64,000 bases of DNA, from the NCBI RefSeq assembly GCF_046630445.1, contig NC_092341.1:31510001-31574000 (forward strand), in the 5' to 3' direction. Positions 11,826 to 24,800 of the stretch are shown here, piece by piece. The translations under genes and the position numbers were made by a program. Source of the stretch: Rutidosis leptorrhynchoides. Lineage: Eukaryota > Streptophyta > Magnoliopsida > Asterales > Asteraceae. The notes under the pieces were generated by a model that searched no databases, was not told the origin of the DNA, and was given only the letters and a program-made list of their open reading frames with translations. Position 1 is the first letter of the stretch. The number at the start of each line of letters is the position of its first letter.

Positions 11826-14800
11826 TGAAATGTCCCGTTCTTATTGATTAAAAACGTTCCATATTAATTGATTTCGTTGCGAGGTTTTGACCTCTATATG
11901 AGACGTTTTTCAAAGACTGCATTCATTTTTAAAACAAACCATAACCTTTATTTCATAAATAAAGGTTTAAAAAGCTTTACATAGATTATCAAATAATGAT
12001 AATCTAAAATATCTTGTTTACACACGACCATTACATAATGGTTTACAATACAAATATGTTACATCGAAATCAGTTTCTTGAATACAGTTTTTACACAATA
12101 TCATACAAACATGGACTCCAAATCTTGTCCTTATTTTAGTATACAACAGCGGAAGCTCTTAGTATTCACCTGAGAATAAACATGCTTTAAACGTCAACAA
12201 AAATGTTGGTGAGTTATAGGTTTAACCTATATATATCAAATCGTAACAATAGACCACAAGATTTCATATTTCAATACACATCCCATACATAGAGATAAAA
12301 ATCATTCATATGGTGAACACCTGGTAACCGACATTAATAAGATGCATATATAAGAATATACCCATCATTCCGGGACACCCTTCGGATATGATATAAATTT
12401 TGAAGTACTAAAGCATCCTGTACTTTGGATTGGGTTTGTTAGGCCCAATAGATCTATCTTTAGGATTCGCGTCAATTAGGGTGTATGTTCCCTAATTCTT
12501 AGATTACCAGACTTAATAAAAAGGGGCATATTCGATTTCGATAATTCAACCATAGAATGTAGTTTCACGTACTTGTGTCTATTTTGTAAATCATTTATAA
12601 AACCTGCATGTATTCTCATCCCAAAAATATTAGATTTTAAAAGTGGGACTATAACTCACTTTCACAGATTTTTACTTCGTCGGGAAGTAAGACTTGGCCA
12701 CTGGATGATTCACGAACCTATAACAATATATACATATATATCAAAGTATGTTCAAAATATATTTACAACACTTTTAATATATTTTGATGTTTTAAGTTTA
12801 TTAAGTCAGCTGTCCTCGTTAGTATCCTACAACTAATTGTCCACAGTTAGATGTACAGAAATAAATCGATAAATATTATCTTGAATCAATCCACGACCCA
12901 GTGTATACGTATCTCAGTATTGATCACAACTCAAACTATATATATTTTGGAATCAACCTCAATCCTGTATAGCTAACTCCAACATTCACATATAGAGTGT
13001 CTATGGTTATTCCGAAATATATATAGATGTGTCGACATGATAGGTCGAAACATTGTATACGTGTCTATGGTATCTCAAGATTACATAATATACAATACAA
13101 GTTGATTAAGTTATGGTTGGAATAGATTTGTTACCAATTTTCACGTAGCTAATATGAGAACAATTATCCAATCTTGTTTTACCCATAACTTCTTCATTTT
13201 AAATCCGTTTTGAGTGAATCAAATTGCTATGGTTTCATATTGAACTCTATTTTATGAATCTAAACAGAAAAAGTATAGGTTTATAGTCAGAAAAATAAGT
13301 TACAAGTCGTTTTTGTAAAGGTAGTCATTTCAGTCGAAAGAACGACGTCTAGATGACCATTTTAGAAAACATACTTCCACTTTGAGTTTAACTATAATTT
13401 TTGGATATAGTTTCATGTTCATAATAAAAAACATTTTCCCAAAATAACAACTTTTAAATCAAAGTTTATCATAGTTTTTAATTAACTAACCCAAAACAGC
13501 CCGCGGTGTTACTACGACGGCGTAAATCCGGTTTTACGGTGTTTTTCGTGTTTCCAGGTTTTAAATCATTAAGTTAGCATATCATATAGATATAGAACAT
13601 GTGTTTAGTTTATTTTAAAAGTCAAGTTAGAAGGATTAACTTTTATTTTGCGAACAAGTTTAGAATTAACTAAACTATGTTCTAGTGATTACAAGTTTAA
13701 ACCTTCGAATAAGATAGCTTTATATGTATGAATCGAATGATGTTATGAACATCATTACTACCTCAAGTTCTTTGGATAAACCTACTGGAAATGAGAAAAA
13801 TAGATCTAGCTTCAAAGGATCCTTGGATGGCTTGAAAGTTCTTGAAGCAGAATCATGACACGAAAACAATTTCAAGTAAGATTTCAACTCGAAATAAGAT
13901 TGTTATAGTTATAGAAATTGAATTAAAGTTTGAATATGATTATTACCTTGTATTAGAAAGATAACCTACTGTAAGTAAAAAAGATTTTTTGATCTTGGAT
14001 GATTACTTGGAATGGATTTAGAAAACTTGGAAGTAAACTTGCAATCTTGGAAGTATTCTTGATTTTATAAAACTAGAACTTTTGAAATTTATGAAGAACA
14101 CTTAGAACTTGAAGATAGAACTTTAGAGAGATCAATTAGATGAAGAAAATTGAAGAATGAAAGTGTTTGTAGGTGTTTTTGGTCGTTGGTGTATGGATTA
14201 GATATAAAGGATATGTAATTTTGTTTTCTTGTAAATAAGTCATGAATGATTACTCATATTTTTGTAATTTTATGAGATATTTCATGCTAGTTGCCAAATG
14301 ATGGTTCCCACATGTATTAGGTGACTCACATGGGCTGCTAAGAGCTGATCATTGGAGTGTATATACCAATAGTACATATATCTAAAAGCTGTGTATTGTA
14401 CGAGTACGAATACGGGTGCATACGAGTAGAATTGTTGATGAAACTGAACGAGGATGTAATTGTAAGCATTTTTGTTAGGTAGAAGTATTTTGATAAGTGT
14501 CTTGAAGTCTTTCAAAAGTGTATGAATGCATATTAAAACACTACATGTATATACATTTTAACTGAGTCGTTAAGTCATCGTTAGTCGTTACATGTAAATG
14601 TTGTTTTGAAACCTTTAGGTTAACGATCTTGTTGAATGTTGTTAACCCATTGTTTATTATAACAAATGAGATGTTAAATTGTTATATTATCATGATATTA
14701 TGATATATAATATATCTTAGTATGATATATATACAGTTAAATGTGGTTACAACGATAATCGTTACATATATGTCTCGTTTCGAAATCATTAAGTTAGTAG

Positions 14801-15263
14801 TCTTATTTTTACATATGTATTTCATTGTTAATACACTTAATAATATATTTACTTATCATTTAACATAATTAACCAAGTGTATCAATATCTTAATATGATT
14901 CATATGTACCTAGTAATACGTTGTTATAACGATAATCGTTATATATATCTTTTTCGAGTTTCTTAAATTAATAGTCTCATTTTTATGTATATAACTCATT
15001 GTTAAAATACCTAATGAGATACATACTTATAATAAAATCATGTTAACTATATATATAACCATATATATGTCATCGTATAGTTTTTACAAGTTTTAACGTT
15101 CGTGAATCACCGGTCAACTTGGGTGGTCAATTGTCTATATGAAACCTATTTCAATTAATCAAGCCTTAACAAGTTTGATTACTTAACATGTTGGAAACAT
15201 TTAATCATGTAAATATCAATCTCAATTACTATATATAAACATGGAAAAGTTCGGCTCACTACA
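11826..15263 (-). repeat. B1 3' LTR (3438 bp)
   Basis: Plus-strand ends are TGAAATGTCCCGTTC and CACTACA, and it is nearly identical to 21808-25241. It is AT-rich and non-coding. Near its right end (about 14750-15040) a diverged block of about 177 bp occurs twice in tandem, each copy starting at the ACGATAATCGTT motif (14752 and 14929). B2 and B3 LTRs have a single copy. Confidence 0.95.
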
Positions 15264-15299
15264 GTACCTACCCGTTAAATAAATTTCGTCCCGAAATTT
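15264..15299 (-). promoter_or_regulatory. B1 polypurine tract region
   Basis: Read on the minus strand, AAATTTCGGGACGAAATTT (15299-15281) and ATTTAACGGGTAGGTAC lead into the 3' LTR. The palindrome abuts the end of pol. Confidence 0.75.
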
Positions 15300-18200
15300 T
15301 AAGCTGTTGAAGGTGTTGACGAATCTTCTGGAAATAGATGCGGGTATTTCTTCTTCATCTGATCTTCACGCTCCCAGGTGAACTCGGGTTCTCTACCTGC
15401 ATTCCATCGAACCTTAACAATTGGTATCTTGTTTTGCTTAAGTCTTTTAACCTCACGATCCATTATTTCGACGGGTTCTTCGATGAATTGAAGTTTTTCG
15501 TTGATTTGGATTTCATCTAACGGAATAGTGAGATCTTCTTTAGCAAAACATTTCTTCAAATTCGAGACATGGAAAGTGTTATGTACAGCCGCGAGTTGTT
15601 GAGGTAACTCAAGTCGGTAAGCTACTGGTCCGACACGATCAATAATCTTGAATGGTCCAATATACCTTGGATTTAATTTCCCTCGTTTACCAAATCGAAC
15701 AACGCCTTTCCAAGGTGCAACTTTAAGCATGACCATCTCTCCAATTTCAAATTCTATATCTTTTCTTTTAATGTCAGCGTAGCTCTTTTGTCGACTTTGG
15801 GCGGTTTTCAACCGTTGTTGAATTTGGATGATCTTCTCGGTAGTTTCTTGTATAATCTTCGGACCCGTAATCTGTCTATCCCCCACTTCACTCCAACAAA
15901 TCGGAGACCTGCACTTTCTACCATAAAGTGCTTCAAACGGCGCCATCTCAATGCTTGAATGGTAGCTGTTGTTGTAGGAAAATTCTGCTAACGGTAGATG
16001 TCGATCTCAACTGTTTCCGAAATCAATAACACAAGCTCGTAGCATGTCTTCAAGCGTTTGTATCGTCCTTTCGCTCTGCCCATCAGTTTGTGGATGATAG
16101 GCAGTACTCATGTCTAGACGAGTTCCCAATGCTCGCTGTAATGTCTGCCAGAATCTTGAAATAAATCTGCCATCCCAATCAGAGATAATAGAGATTGGTA
16201 TTCCATGTCTGGAGACGACTTCCTTCAAATACAGTCATGCTAACTTCTCCATCTTGTCATCTTCTCTTATTGGCAGGAAGTGTGCTGACTTGGTGAGACG
16301 ATCAACTATTACCCAAATAGTATCATAACCACTTGCAGTCCTTGGTAATTTAGTAATGAAATCCTTGGTAATGTTTTCCCATTTCCATTCCGGGATTTCA
16401 GGTTGTTGTAGTAGACCTGATGGTCAGCTTTGACCTTAGAACACGTCAAACATTCTCCTACATATTTAGAAATATCGGCTTTCATACCTGGCCACTAAAA
16501 ATGTTTCTTGAGATCCTTGTACATCTTCCCCGTTCCAGGATGTATTGAGTATCTGGTTTTATGAGCTTCTCTAAGTACCATTTCTCTCATATCTCCAAAT
16601 TTTGGTACCCACATTCTTTCAGCCCTATACCGGGTTCCGTCTTCCCGAATATTAAGATGCTTCTCCGATCCTTTGGGTATTTCATCCTTTAAATTTCCCT
16701 CTTTTAAAACTCCTTGTTGCGCCTCCTTTATTTGAGTAGTAAGGTTATTATGAATCATTATATTCATAGATTTTACTCGAATGGGTTCTCTGTCCTTTCT
16801 GCTCAAGGCGTCGGCTACCACATTTGCCTTCCCCGGGTGGTACTGAATCTCAAAGTCGTAATCATTCAACAATTCAATCCACCTACGCTGCCTCATATTC
16901 AGTTGTTTCTGATTAAATATGTGTTGAAGGCTTTTGTGGTCGGTATATATAATACTTTTGACCCCATATAAGTAGTGCCACCAAGTCTTTAATGCAAAAA
17001 CAACCGTGCCTAATTCCAAATCATGCGTCGTATAATTTTGCTCGTAAATCTTCAATTGTCTAGACGCATAAGCAATCACCTTCGTCCGTTGCATTAATAC
17101 ACAACCGAGACCTTGCTTTGATGCGTCACAATAAATCACAAAATCATCATTCCCTTCAGGCAATGACAATATAGGTATCGTAGTTAGCTTTTTCTTCAAT
17201 AACTGAAACGCTTTCTCTTGTTCATCATTCCATTCAAATTTCTTCCCTTTATGCGTTAATGCAGTCAAGGGTTTTGCTATTCTGGAAAAGTCTTGGATGA
17301 ACCTTCTGTAGTAACCAGCTAGTCATAAAAACTGGCGTATGTGTTTTGGAGTTTTTGGGGTTTCCCACTTTTCAACAGTTTCTATCTTTGCCGGATCCAC
17401 CTTAATACCTTCTTTGTTCACTATGTGACCGAGGAATTGAACTTCTTCCAACCAAAATGCACACTTTGAAAACTTAGCGTACAATTCTTCCTTCCTCAAT
17501 ACTTCTAACACCTTTCTCAAATGTTCACCGTGTTCTTGGTCATTCTTTGAGTAAATAAGTATGTCATCAATGAAAACAATGACAAAGTTGTCAAGGTATG
17601 GTCCACACACTCGGTTCATAAGGTCCATGAACACAGCTGGTGCATTAGTTAAACCAAACGGCATGACCATAAACTCGTAATGACCGTAACGTGTTCTGAA
17701 AGCAGTCATTGGAATATCATCTTCTTTCACCCGCATTTGATGATACCCGGAATGTAAGTCAGTCTTTGAATAAACAGACGAGCCTTGTAGTTGATCAAAT
17801 AAGTCGTCGATTTTCGGTAGTGGGTAGCGGTTCTTGATGGTAAGTTTGTTCAACTCTCGGTAGTCGATATACAATCTGAATGTACCATCTTTCTTCTTGA
17901 CAAACAAAACAGGAGCTCCCCACGGTGATGTGCTTGGTCGAATGAAACCACGCTCTAAAAGTTCTTGTAATTGGCTTTGCAGTTCTTTCATCTCGCTGGG
18001 TGCGAGTATGTAAGGAGCACGAGCTATTGGTGCAGCTCCTGGTATAAGATCTATTTGAAATTCAACGGATCGATGTGGGGGTAATCCCAGTAATTCTTTC
18101 AGAAATACATCGGGAAATTCTTTTGCGACGGGAACATCATTGATGCTCTTTTTTTCAGTTTGTACTTTCTCGACGTGTGCTAGAACAGCATAGCAACCTT

Positions 18201-19893
18201 TTCTTATTAGTTTTTGTGCCTTCAAATTACTAATAAGATGTAGCTTCGTGTTGCCCTTTTCTCCGTACACCATTAAGGGTTCTCCTTCTTCTCGTACAAT
18301 GCGAATTGCATTTTTGTAACAAACAATCTCTGCTTTCACTTCTTTCAACCAGTCCATACCGATTATCACATCAAAGCTCCCTAACTCTACTGGTATCAAG
18401 TCAATCTTAAATGTTTCGCTAACCAGTTTAATTTCTCGATTCCGACATATATTATCTGCTGAAATTAATTTACCATTTGCTAATTCGAGTAAAAATTTAC
18501 TATCCAACGGCGTCAATGGACAACTTAATTTAGCACAAAAATCTCTACTCATAAAGCTTCTATCCGCACCCGAATCAAATAAAACGTAAGCAGATTTATT
18601 GTCAATAAGAAACGTACCCGTAACAAGCTCCGGGTCTTCCTGTGCCTCTGCCGCATTAATATTGAAAACTCTTCCGCGACCTTGTCCATTCGTGTTCTCC
18701 TGGTTCGGGCAATTTCTAATAATGTGGCCCGGTTTTCCACATTTATAACAAACTACATTGGCATAACTTGCTCCGACACTACTTGCTCCGCCATTACTCG
18801 TTCCGACACCATTTGTTCCTTTCGTTCTATTAACCCCTGGTCCGTAGACCTCACACTTCGCCGCGCTATGACCATTTCTTTTACATTTGTTGCAAAATTT
18901 GGTGCAGAACCCCGAGTGATACTTTTCACACCTTTGGCATAGCTGCTTCTGATTGTTGTTGTTGTTGCGGTTATTATTGTTGTTGGGATGATTGTTGTAG
19001 TTGTTGTTGTTGTTGTTGTTGTTGGGCCGTTTGTTGTAGTTGCGATTGATGTTGCGATTGTTGGGATAATTGTTGCGATTATTGTTGTAATTGTTGTTGT
19101 TGTTGTATTGGTGATTCTTATCACTGTTTTCCTCCCACTTTCTTTTGACTTGCTTCACATTGGCCTCTTCAGCAGTCTGTTCTTTAATTCTTTCTTCAAT
19201 CTGGTTCACTAGTTTGTGAGCCATTCTACATGCCTGTTGTATGGAGGCGGGCTCGTGTGAACTTATATCTTCTTGGATTCTTTCCGGTAATCCTTTCACA
19301 AACGCGTCGATCTTCTCTTCCTCATCTTCGAATGCTCCCGGACACAATAGGCACAATTTTGTGAATCGTCTTTCGTACGTGATAATATCAAATCCTTGGG
19401 TTCGTAACCCTCTAAGTTCTGTCTTGAGCTTATTGACCTCGGTTCTGGGATGGTACTTCTCGTTCATCAAGTGCTTGAATGCTGACCACGGTAGTGCGTA
19501 CGCATCATCTTGTCCCACTTGCTCTAGATAGGTATTCCACCATGTTAACGCAGAACCTGTGAAGGTATGCGTAGCGTACTTCACTTTGTCCTCTTTAGTA
19601 CACTTACTTATGGCAAACACCGATTCGACCTTCTCGGTCCATCGTTTCAATCCGATCAGTCCTTCGGTTCCATCAAATTCCAAAGGTTTGCAGGCAGTGA
19701 ATTCTTTATAGGTGCATCCTACACGATTTCCTGTACTGCTAGATCCAAGGTTATTGTTGGTATGTAGCGCAGCCTGTACTGCGGCTATGTTTGAAGCTAG
19801 AAAAGTACGGAATTCCTCTTCATTCATATTCACGGTGTGTCGAGTAGTCGGTGCCATTTCCTTCAAAATAGTCAAATGGAACAAGTTAATCAT
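15299..19893 (-). pseudogene. B1 gag-pol polyprotein, interrupted
   Basis: The ATG is at 19893. The first 856 codons stay open: capsid region about 65-235, poly-Asn linker 265-315, a Cys/His-rich block 319-347, a CCHC zinc knuckle ([14 protein letters not shown], 382-395), aspartic protease FDSGADRSF (439-447) and RT with FIDDIL near 775. An in-frame TGA at 17323-17325 follows. RNase H ([13 protein letters not shown] near 17135) lies before a TAG at 16495-16497, which replaces a Trp codon in the integrase zinc domain. A 10-bp deletion near 16420 shifts the frame. The integrase core ([18 protein letters not shown]) has a TGA at 16007-16009, and a chromodomain-like tail ends the protein at 15299. 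By comparison with B2, at least four lesions are present. It cannot make complete pol. Confidence 0.95.
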
Positions 19894-19994
19894 ACAGAAT
19901 ATTAAGAGTAGTTAATAGTATTTCGTAGCATAATATGAACTCATTTATAAAAGCTTTTTCTTCATATTAGCATTTTATAAGTTTAAATTCGGGT

Positions 19995-20010
19995 AGTACC
20001 TACCCGTTAA
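19995..20010 (-). promoter_or_regulatory. Internal copy of the polypurine-adjacent motif in B1
   Basis: On the element strand TTAACGGGTAGGTACT repeats exactly the bases that border the 3' LTR. Here it is extended into the hairpin CGGGTAGGTACTACCCG and lies between the F-box ORF and gag. It is conserved at 37578-37593 (B2) and 49317-49332 (B3). Confidence 0.55.
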
Positions 20011-20197
20011 GTTCATACTTAGTAGCTAATATACAATTCAACTACTACAATTCTATATGAAAAACTGATTATAATAATATTTCGCGTTCAAACTTTTATA
20101 CAATATTTTACAAATTACAATACCGCTTATTTTACATAAAGCATGAAATATAGCACACAATAACTTTGATACAAGATAGTTGTGAAGATAATTCTAG

Positions 20198-20881
20198 CTA
20201 GTACACAAGTCGTTCAGCAAAGGCAATAAAGACACGTAATTCATACGTCCAGAAACAAGTCATGCATTCTGGTTTTACTAGGACTACTTCCCATCCTTGG
20301 TCTTGTGGAACATAACCGTTATGGCCGTTGATAAGACAGCGTGTTGTAACGTCGTCAAAGGGACGAGGGTTACGTAATGACCAACAGTCTCGTAATAACC
20401 TAAAAACCTCATTTCTTACCCCAATTACCGACTCCGTCACTTGTGGGAATGTTTTGTTTAATAGCTGTAGCCCGATGTTCTTTTTCTCACTTTGGTGAGA
20501 AGCGAACATTACTAACCCGTAAGCATAGCATGCTTCTTTATGTTGCATGTTAGCCGCTTTTTCTAAATCATGAAGTCCTATATTCGGATACATTGAGTCA
20601 AAATAATTTCTTAACACGTTGCGTAAAATAGCATTTGGGTTCCCCGCAATATATGCGTCAAAGTAAACACATCTTAACTTATGGGTTTCCCAATGTGATA
20701 TCCCCCATCTTTCAAACGAAAGTCTCTTATAAACCAAGACATTCTTGGAACATTCTTCGAATGTCTTACAAACTGATCTCGCCTTAAATAGTTGTGCCGA
20801 GGAATTCTGACCGACTCTAGACAAGATTTCATCAATCATGTCTCCGGGTAGGTCTCTTAAAATATTGGGTTGTCTATCCAT
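20198..20881 (-). CDS. F-box protein with Sel1/TPR-like region carried by retrotransposon B1
   Basis: An intact 227-codon frame, sense to the element and upstream of gag. Residues 6-52 form an F-box (LRDLPGDMIDEILSRVG, then LFKARSVCKTFEE and VYKRLSF), the domain that binds SKP1 in SCF ubiquitin ligases. Residues about 78-140 (GNPNAILRNVLRNYF, LEKAANMQHKEACYAYGLVM, GLQLLNK) resemble the Sel1/TPR-like stretch of plant F-box proteins of the At2g35280/At1g67623 type. The C-terminal part has Cys pairs around CMTCFW. A host F-box gene was probably captured without introns. No membrane segment is seen. Identity of the domain is confident. A role, such as directing turnover of silencing factors or of element proteins, is speculation. 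Confidence 0.88.
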   Translation of the reverse strand: MDRQPNILRDLPGDMIDEILSRVGQNSSAQLFKARSVCKTFEECSKNVLVYKRLSFERWGISHWETHKLRCVYFDAYIAGNPNAILRNVLRNYFDSMYPNIGLHDLEKAANMQHKEACYAYGLVMFASHQSEKKNIGLQLLNKTFPQVTESVIGVRNEVFRLLRDCWSLRNPRPFDDVTTRCLINGHNGYVPQDQGWEVVLVKPECMTCFWTYELRVFIAFAERLVY

Positions 20882-21017
20882 TTTGTGTTTTTAAACTGTA
20901 AAATAGACAAGAGTTAGATTCATAAAAAAATACTTATTAATACAAGCAATTTTTACATATATCATAAAGCATAAGCACACTATATTACATATATTACACC
21001 ACACGAATACAACTATC

Positions 21018-21600
21018 TTATTCCGACTCGCTCGTTTCTTCTTCTTCGGTTTTGGTTCGTTTTGCCAAGTTTCTAGGGATATATGATGTTCCCCTAATAC
21101 TAGCTGTCGTTTTCCACAACGGTTTAGAAAAACCTGGTGGTTTAGAGGTTCCCGGGTCATTGTTACAATTTAAGGACTTCGGGGGTTGACGATACATATA
21201 AAGTTCATCGGGGTTGGAATTTTATTTCTCTATTTTTATGCCCTTTCCCTTATTATTTTCTTTTGCTTTTTTTAAATTCAGTTGGGGTAATTTCTATAAC
21301 ATCATCGGAATTCTCGTCGGAATTCGATTCATCGGAGAATTGGTAATCCTCCCAATATTTTGCTTCCTTGGCGGAAACACCATTGACCATAATTAACCTT
21401 GGTCGGTTGGTTGAGGATTTTCTTTTACTTAACCGTTTTATTATTTCCCCCACCGGTTCTATTTCCTCCTCCGGTTCCTCCTCTTTCGGTTCTGATTCTT
21501 CTTCCGGTTCCTCTTCCGGAACTTGTGAATCAGTCCAATATATATTCGACTCTTCATTATTATTAGGTGAGTCAATGGGATTTGTGTTCGAGGTAGACAT
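21018..21600 (-). pseudogene. B1 acidic accessory ORF, broken
   Basis: This corresponds to the 204-aa acidic protein of B2 and B3. It starts at the ATG 21600 (MSTSNTNPIDSPNNNEES), has a shortened Glu/Pro/Ser block, and stays open to about 21270, where a longer T run shifts the frame. A TAA also replaces a Ser codon near 21220. The expected stop is at 21018-21020. It is the first ORF after the primer site and lies about 140 bases upstream of the F-box ORF. No known family is recognised. Confidence 0.75.
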
Positions 21601-21793
21601 CTATCACACAATATCAAACATATTAAGAGATTAATATATCAGATAATATATACATGTTAATAATATATAGTTTCAACAAAAATGTTAAGCAATCATTTTT
21701 AAAGAAAATACGGTCGAAGTCCAGACTCACTAATGCATCCTAACAAACTCGATAAGACACACTAATGCAAATTTCTGGTTCTCTAAGACCAAC

Positions 21794-21805
21794 GCTCGGA
21801 TACCA
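21794..21805 (-). promoter_or_regulatory. B1 primer binding site (tRNA-iMet)
   Basis: TGGTATCCGAGC on the element strand, two bases from the 5' LTR, has one mismatch to the tRNA-iMet complement. Confidence 0.88.
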
Positions 21806-21807
21806 AC

Positions 21808-24800
21808 TGAAATGTCCCGTTCTTATTGATTAAAAACGTTCCATATTAATTAATTTCGTTGCGAGGTTTTGACCTCTATATGAGACGTTTTTCAAAGACT
21901 GCATTCATTTTTAAAACAAACCATAACCTTTATTTCATAAATAAAGGTTTAAAAAGCTTTACGTAGATTATCAAATAATGATAATCTAAAATATCTTGTT
22001 TACACACGACCATTACATAATGGTTTACAATACAAATATGTTACATCAAAATCAGTTTCTTGAATGCAGTTTTTACACAATATCATACAAACATGGACTC
22101 CAAATCTTGTACTTATTTTAGTATGCAACAGCGGAAGCTCTTAGTATTCACCTGAGAATAAACATGCTTTAAACGTCAACAAAAATGTTGGTGAGTTATA
22201 GGTTTAACCTATATATATCAAATCGTAACAATAGACCACAAGATTTCATATTTCAATACACATCCCATACAGAGATAAAAATCATTCATATGGTGAACAC
22301 CTGGTAACCGACATTAACAAGATGCATATATAAGAATATCCCCATCATTCCGGGACACCCTTCGGATATGATATAAATTTTGAAGTACTAAAGCATCTGG
22401 TACTTTGGATTGGGTTTGTTAGGCCCAATAGATCTATCTTTAGGATTCGCGTCAATTAGGGTGTCTGTTCCCTAATTCTTAGATTACCAGACTTAATAAA
22501 AAGGGGCATATTCGATTTCGATAATTCAACCATAGAATGTAGTTTCACGTACTTGTGTCTATTTTGTAAATCATTTATAAAACCTGCATGTATTCTCATT
22601 CCAAAAATATTAGATTTTAAAAGTGGGACTATAACTCACTTTCACAGATTTTTACTTCGTCGGGAAGTAAGACTTGGCCACTGGATGATTCACGAACCTA
22701 TAACAATATATACATATATATCAAAGTATGTTCAAAATATATTTACAACACTTTTAATATATTTTGATGTTTTAAGTTTATTAAGTCAGCTGTCCTCGTT
22801 AGTATCCTACAACTAGTTGTCCACAGTTAGATGTACAGAAATAAATCGATAAATATTATCTTGAATCAATCCACGACCCAGTGTATGTGTATCTCAGTAT
22901 TGATCACAACTCAAACTATATATATTTTGGAATCAACCTCAACCCTGTATAGCTAACTCCAACATTCACATATAGAGTGTCTATGGTTGTTCCGAAATAT
23001 ATATAGATGTGTCGACATGATAGGTCGAAACATTGTATACGTGTCTATGGTATCTCAAGATTACATAATATACAATACAAGTTGATTAAGTTATGGTTGG
23101 AATAGATTTGTTACCAATTTTCACGTAGCTAAAATGAGAAAAATTATCCAATCTTGTTTTACCCATAACTTCTTCATTTTAATTCCGTTTTGAGTGAATC
23201 AAATTGCTATGGTTTCATATTGAACTCTATTTTATGAATCTAAACAGAAAAAGTATAGATTTATTGTCGGAAAAATAAGTTACAAGTCGTTTTTGTAAAG
23301 GTAGTCATTTCAGTCGAAAGAACGACGTCTAGATGACCATTTTAGAAAACATACTTCCACTTTGAGTTTAACCATAAATTTTGGATATAGTTTCATGTTC
23401 ATAATAAAAATCATTTTCTCAGAATAACAACTTTTAAATAAAAGTTTATCATAGTTTTTAATTAACTAACCCGAAACAGCCCGCGGTGTTACTACGACGG
23501 CGTAAATCCGGTTTTACGGTGTTTTTCGTGTTTCCAGGTTTTAAATCATTAAGTTAGCATATCATATAGATATAGAACATGTGTTTAGTTGATTTTAAAA
23601 GTCAAGTTAGAAGGATTAACTTTTATTTGCGAACAAGTTTAGAATTAACTAAACTATGTTCTAGTGATTACAAGTTTAAACCTTCGAATAAGATAGCTTT
23701 ATATGTATGAATCGAATGATGTTATGAACATCATTACTACCTCAAGTTCCTTGGATAAACCTACTGGAAATGAGAAAAATAGATCTAGCTCAAAGGATCC
23801 TTGGATGGCTTGAAAGTTCTTGAAACAGAATCATGACACGAAAACAATTTCAAGTAAGATTTCAACTCGAAATAAGATTGTTATAGTTATAGAAATTGAA
23901 TTAAAGTTTGAATATGATTATTACCTTGTATTAGAAAGATAAACTACTGTAAGTAACAAAGATTTTTTGATCTTGGATGATTACTTGGAATGGATTTAGA
24001 AAACTTGGAAGTAAACTTGCAATCTTGGAAGTATTCTTGATTTTATGAAACTAGAACTTTTGGAATTTATGAAGAATACTTAGAACTTGAAGATAGAACT
24101 TGAGAGAGATCAATTAGATGAAGATAATTGAAGAATGAAAGTGTTTGTAGGTGTTTTTGGTCGTTGGTGTATGGATTAGATATAAAGGATATGTAATTTT
24201 GTTTTCATGTAAATAAGTCATGAATGATTACTCATATTTTTGTAATTTTATGAGATATTTCATGCTAGTTGCCAAATGATGGTTCCCACATGTGTTAGGT
24301 GACTCAGATGGGCAGCTAAGAGCTAATCATTGGAGTGTATATACCAATAGTACATACATCTAAAAGCTGTGTATTGTACGAGTACGAATACGGGTGCATA
24401 CGAGTAGAATTGTTGATGAAACTGAACGAGGATGTAATTGTAAGAATTTTTGTTAAGTAGAAGTATTTTGATAAGTGTCTTGAAGTCTTTCAAAAGTGTA
24501 TGAATACATATTAAAATACTACATGTATATACATTTTAACTGAGTCGTTAAGTCATCGTTGGTCGTTACATGTAAATGTTGTTTTGAAACCTTTAGGTTA
24601 ACGATCTTGTTGAATGTTGTTAACCCATTGTTTATTATAACAAATGAGATGTTAAATTGTTATATTATCATAATATTATGATATATAATATATCTTAGTA
24701 TGATATATATACAGTTAAATGTCGTTACAACGATAATCGTTACATATATGTCTCGTTTCGAAATCATTAAGTTAGTAGTCTTATTTTTACATATGTATTT

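Noticed and set aside
12573..12836. 87-codon frame repeated in all B LTRs (also near 22553, 41728, 51913)
   Set aside because: It recurs only because the LTR recurs. It is AT-rich, lacks codon bias and overlaps non-coding LTR sequence.
18753..19212. Frames of poly-Thr/Ile (minus) and poly-Val (plus) opposite or beside gag
   Set aside because: Shadows of the GTT/AAC repeats encoding the poly-Asn linker.
20198..20881. F-box ORF as an unrelated host gene into which LTRs inserted
   Set aside because: It is in the same place and strand in three copies at different insertion sites, so it travels with the element.
20891..21160. 89-codon frame downstream of the B1 acidic ORF (also near 50242)
   Set aside because: It is an alternative frame across the end of the acidic ORF and the spacer before the F-box ORF.
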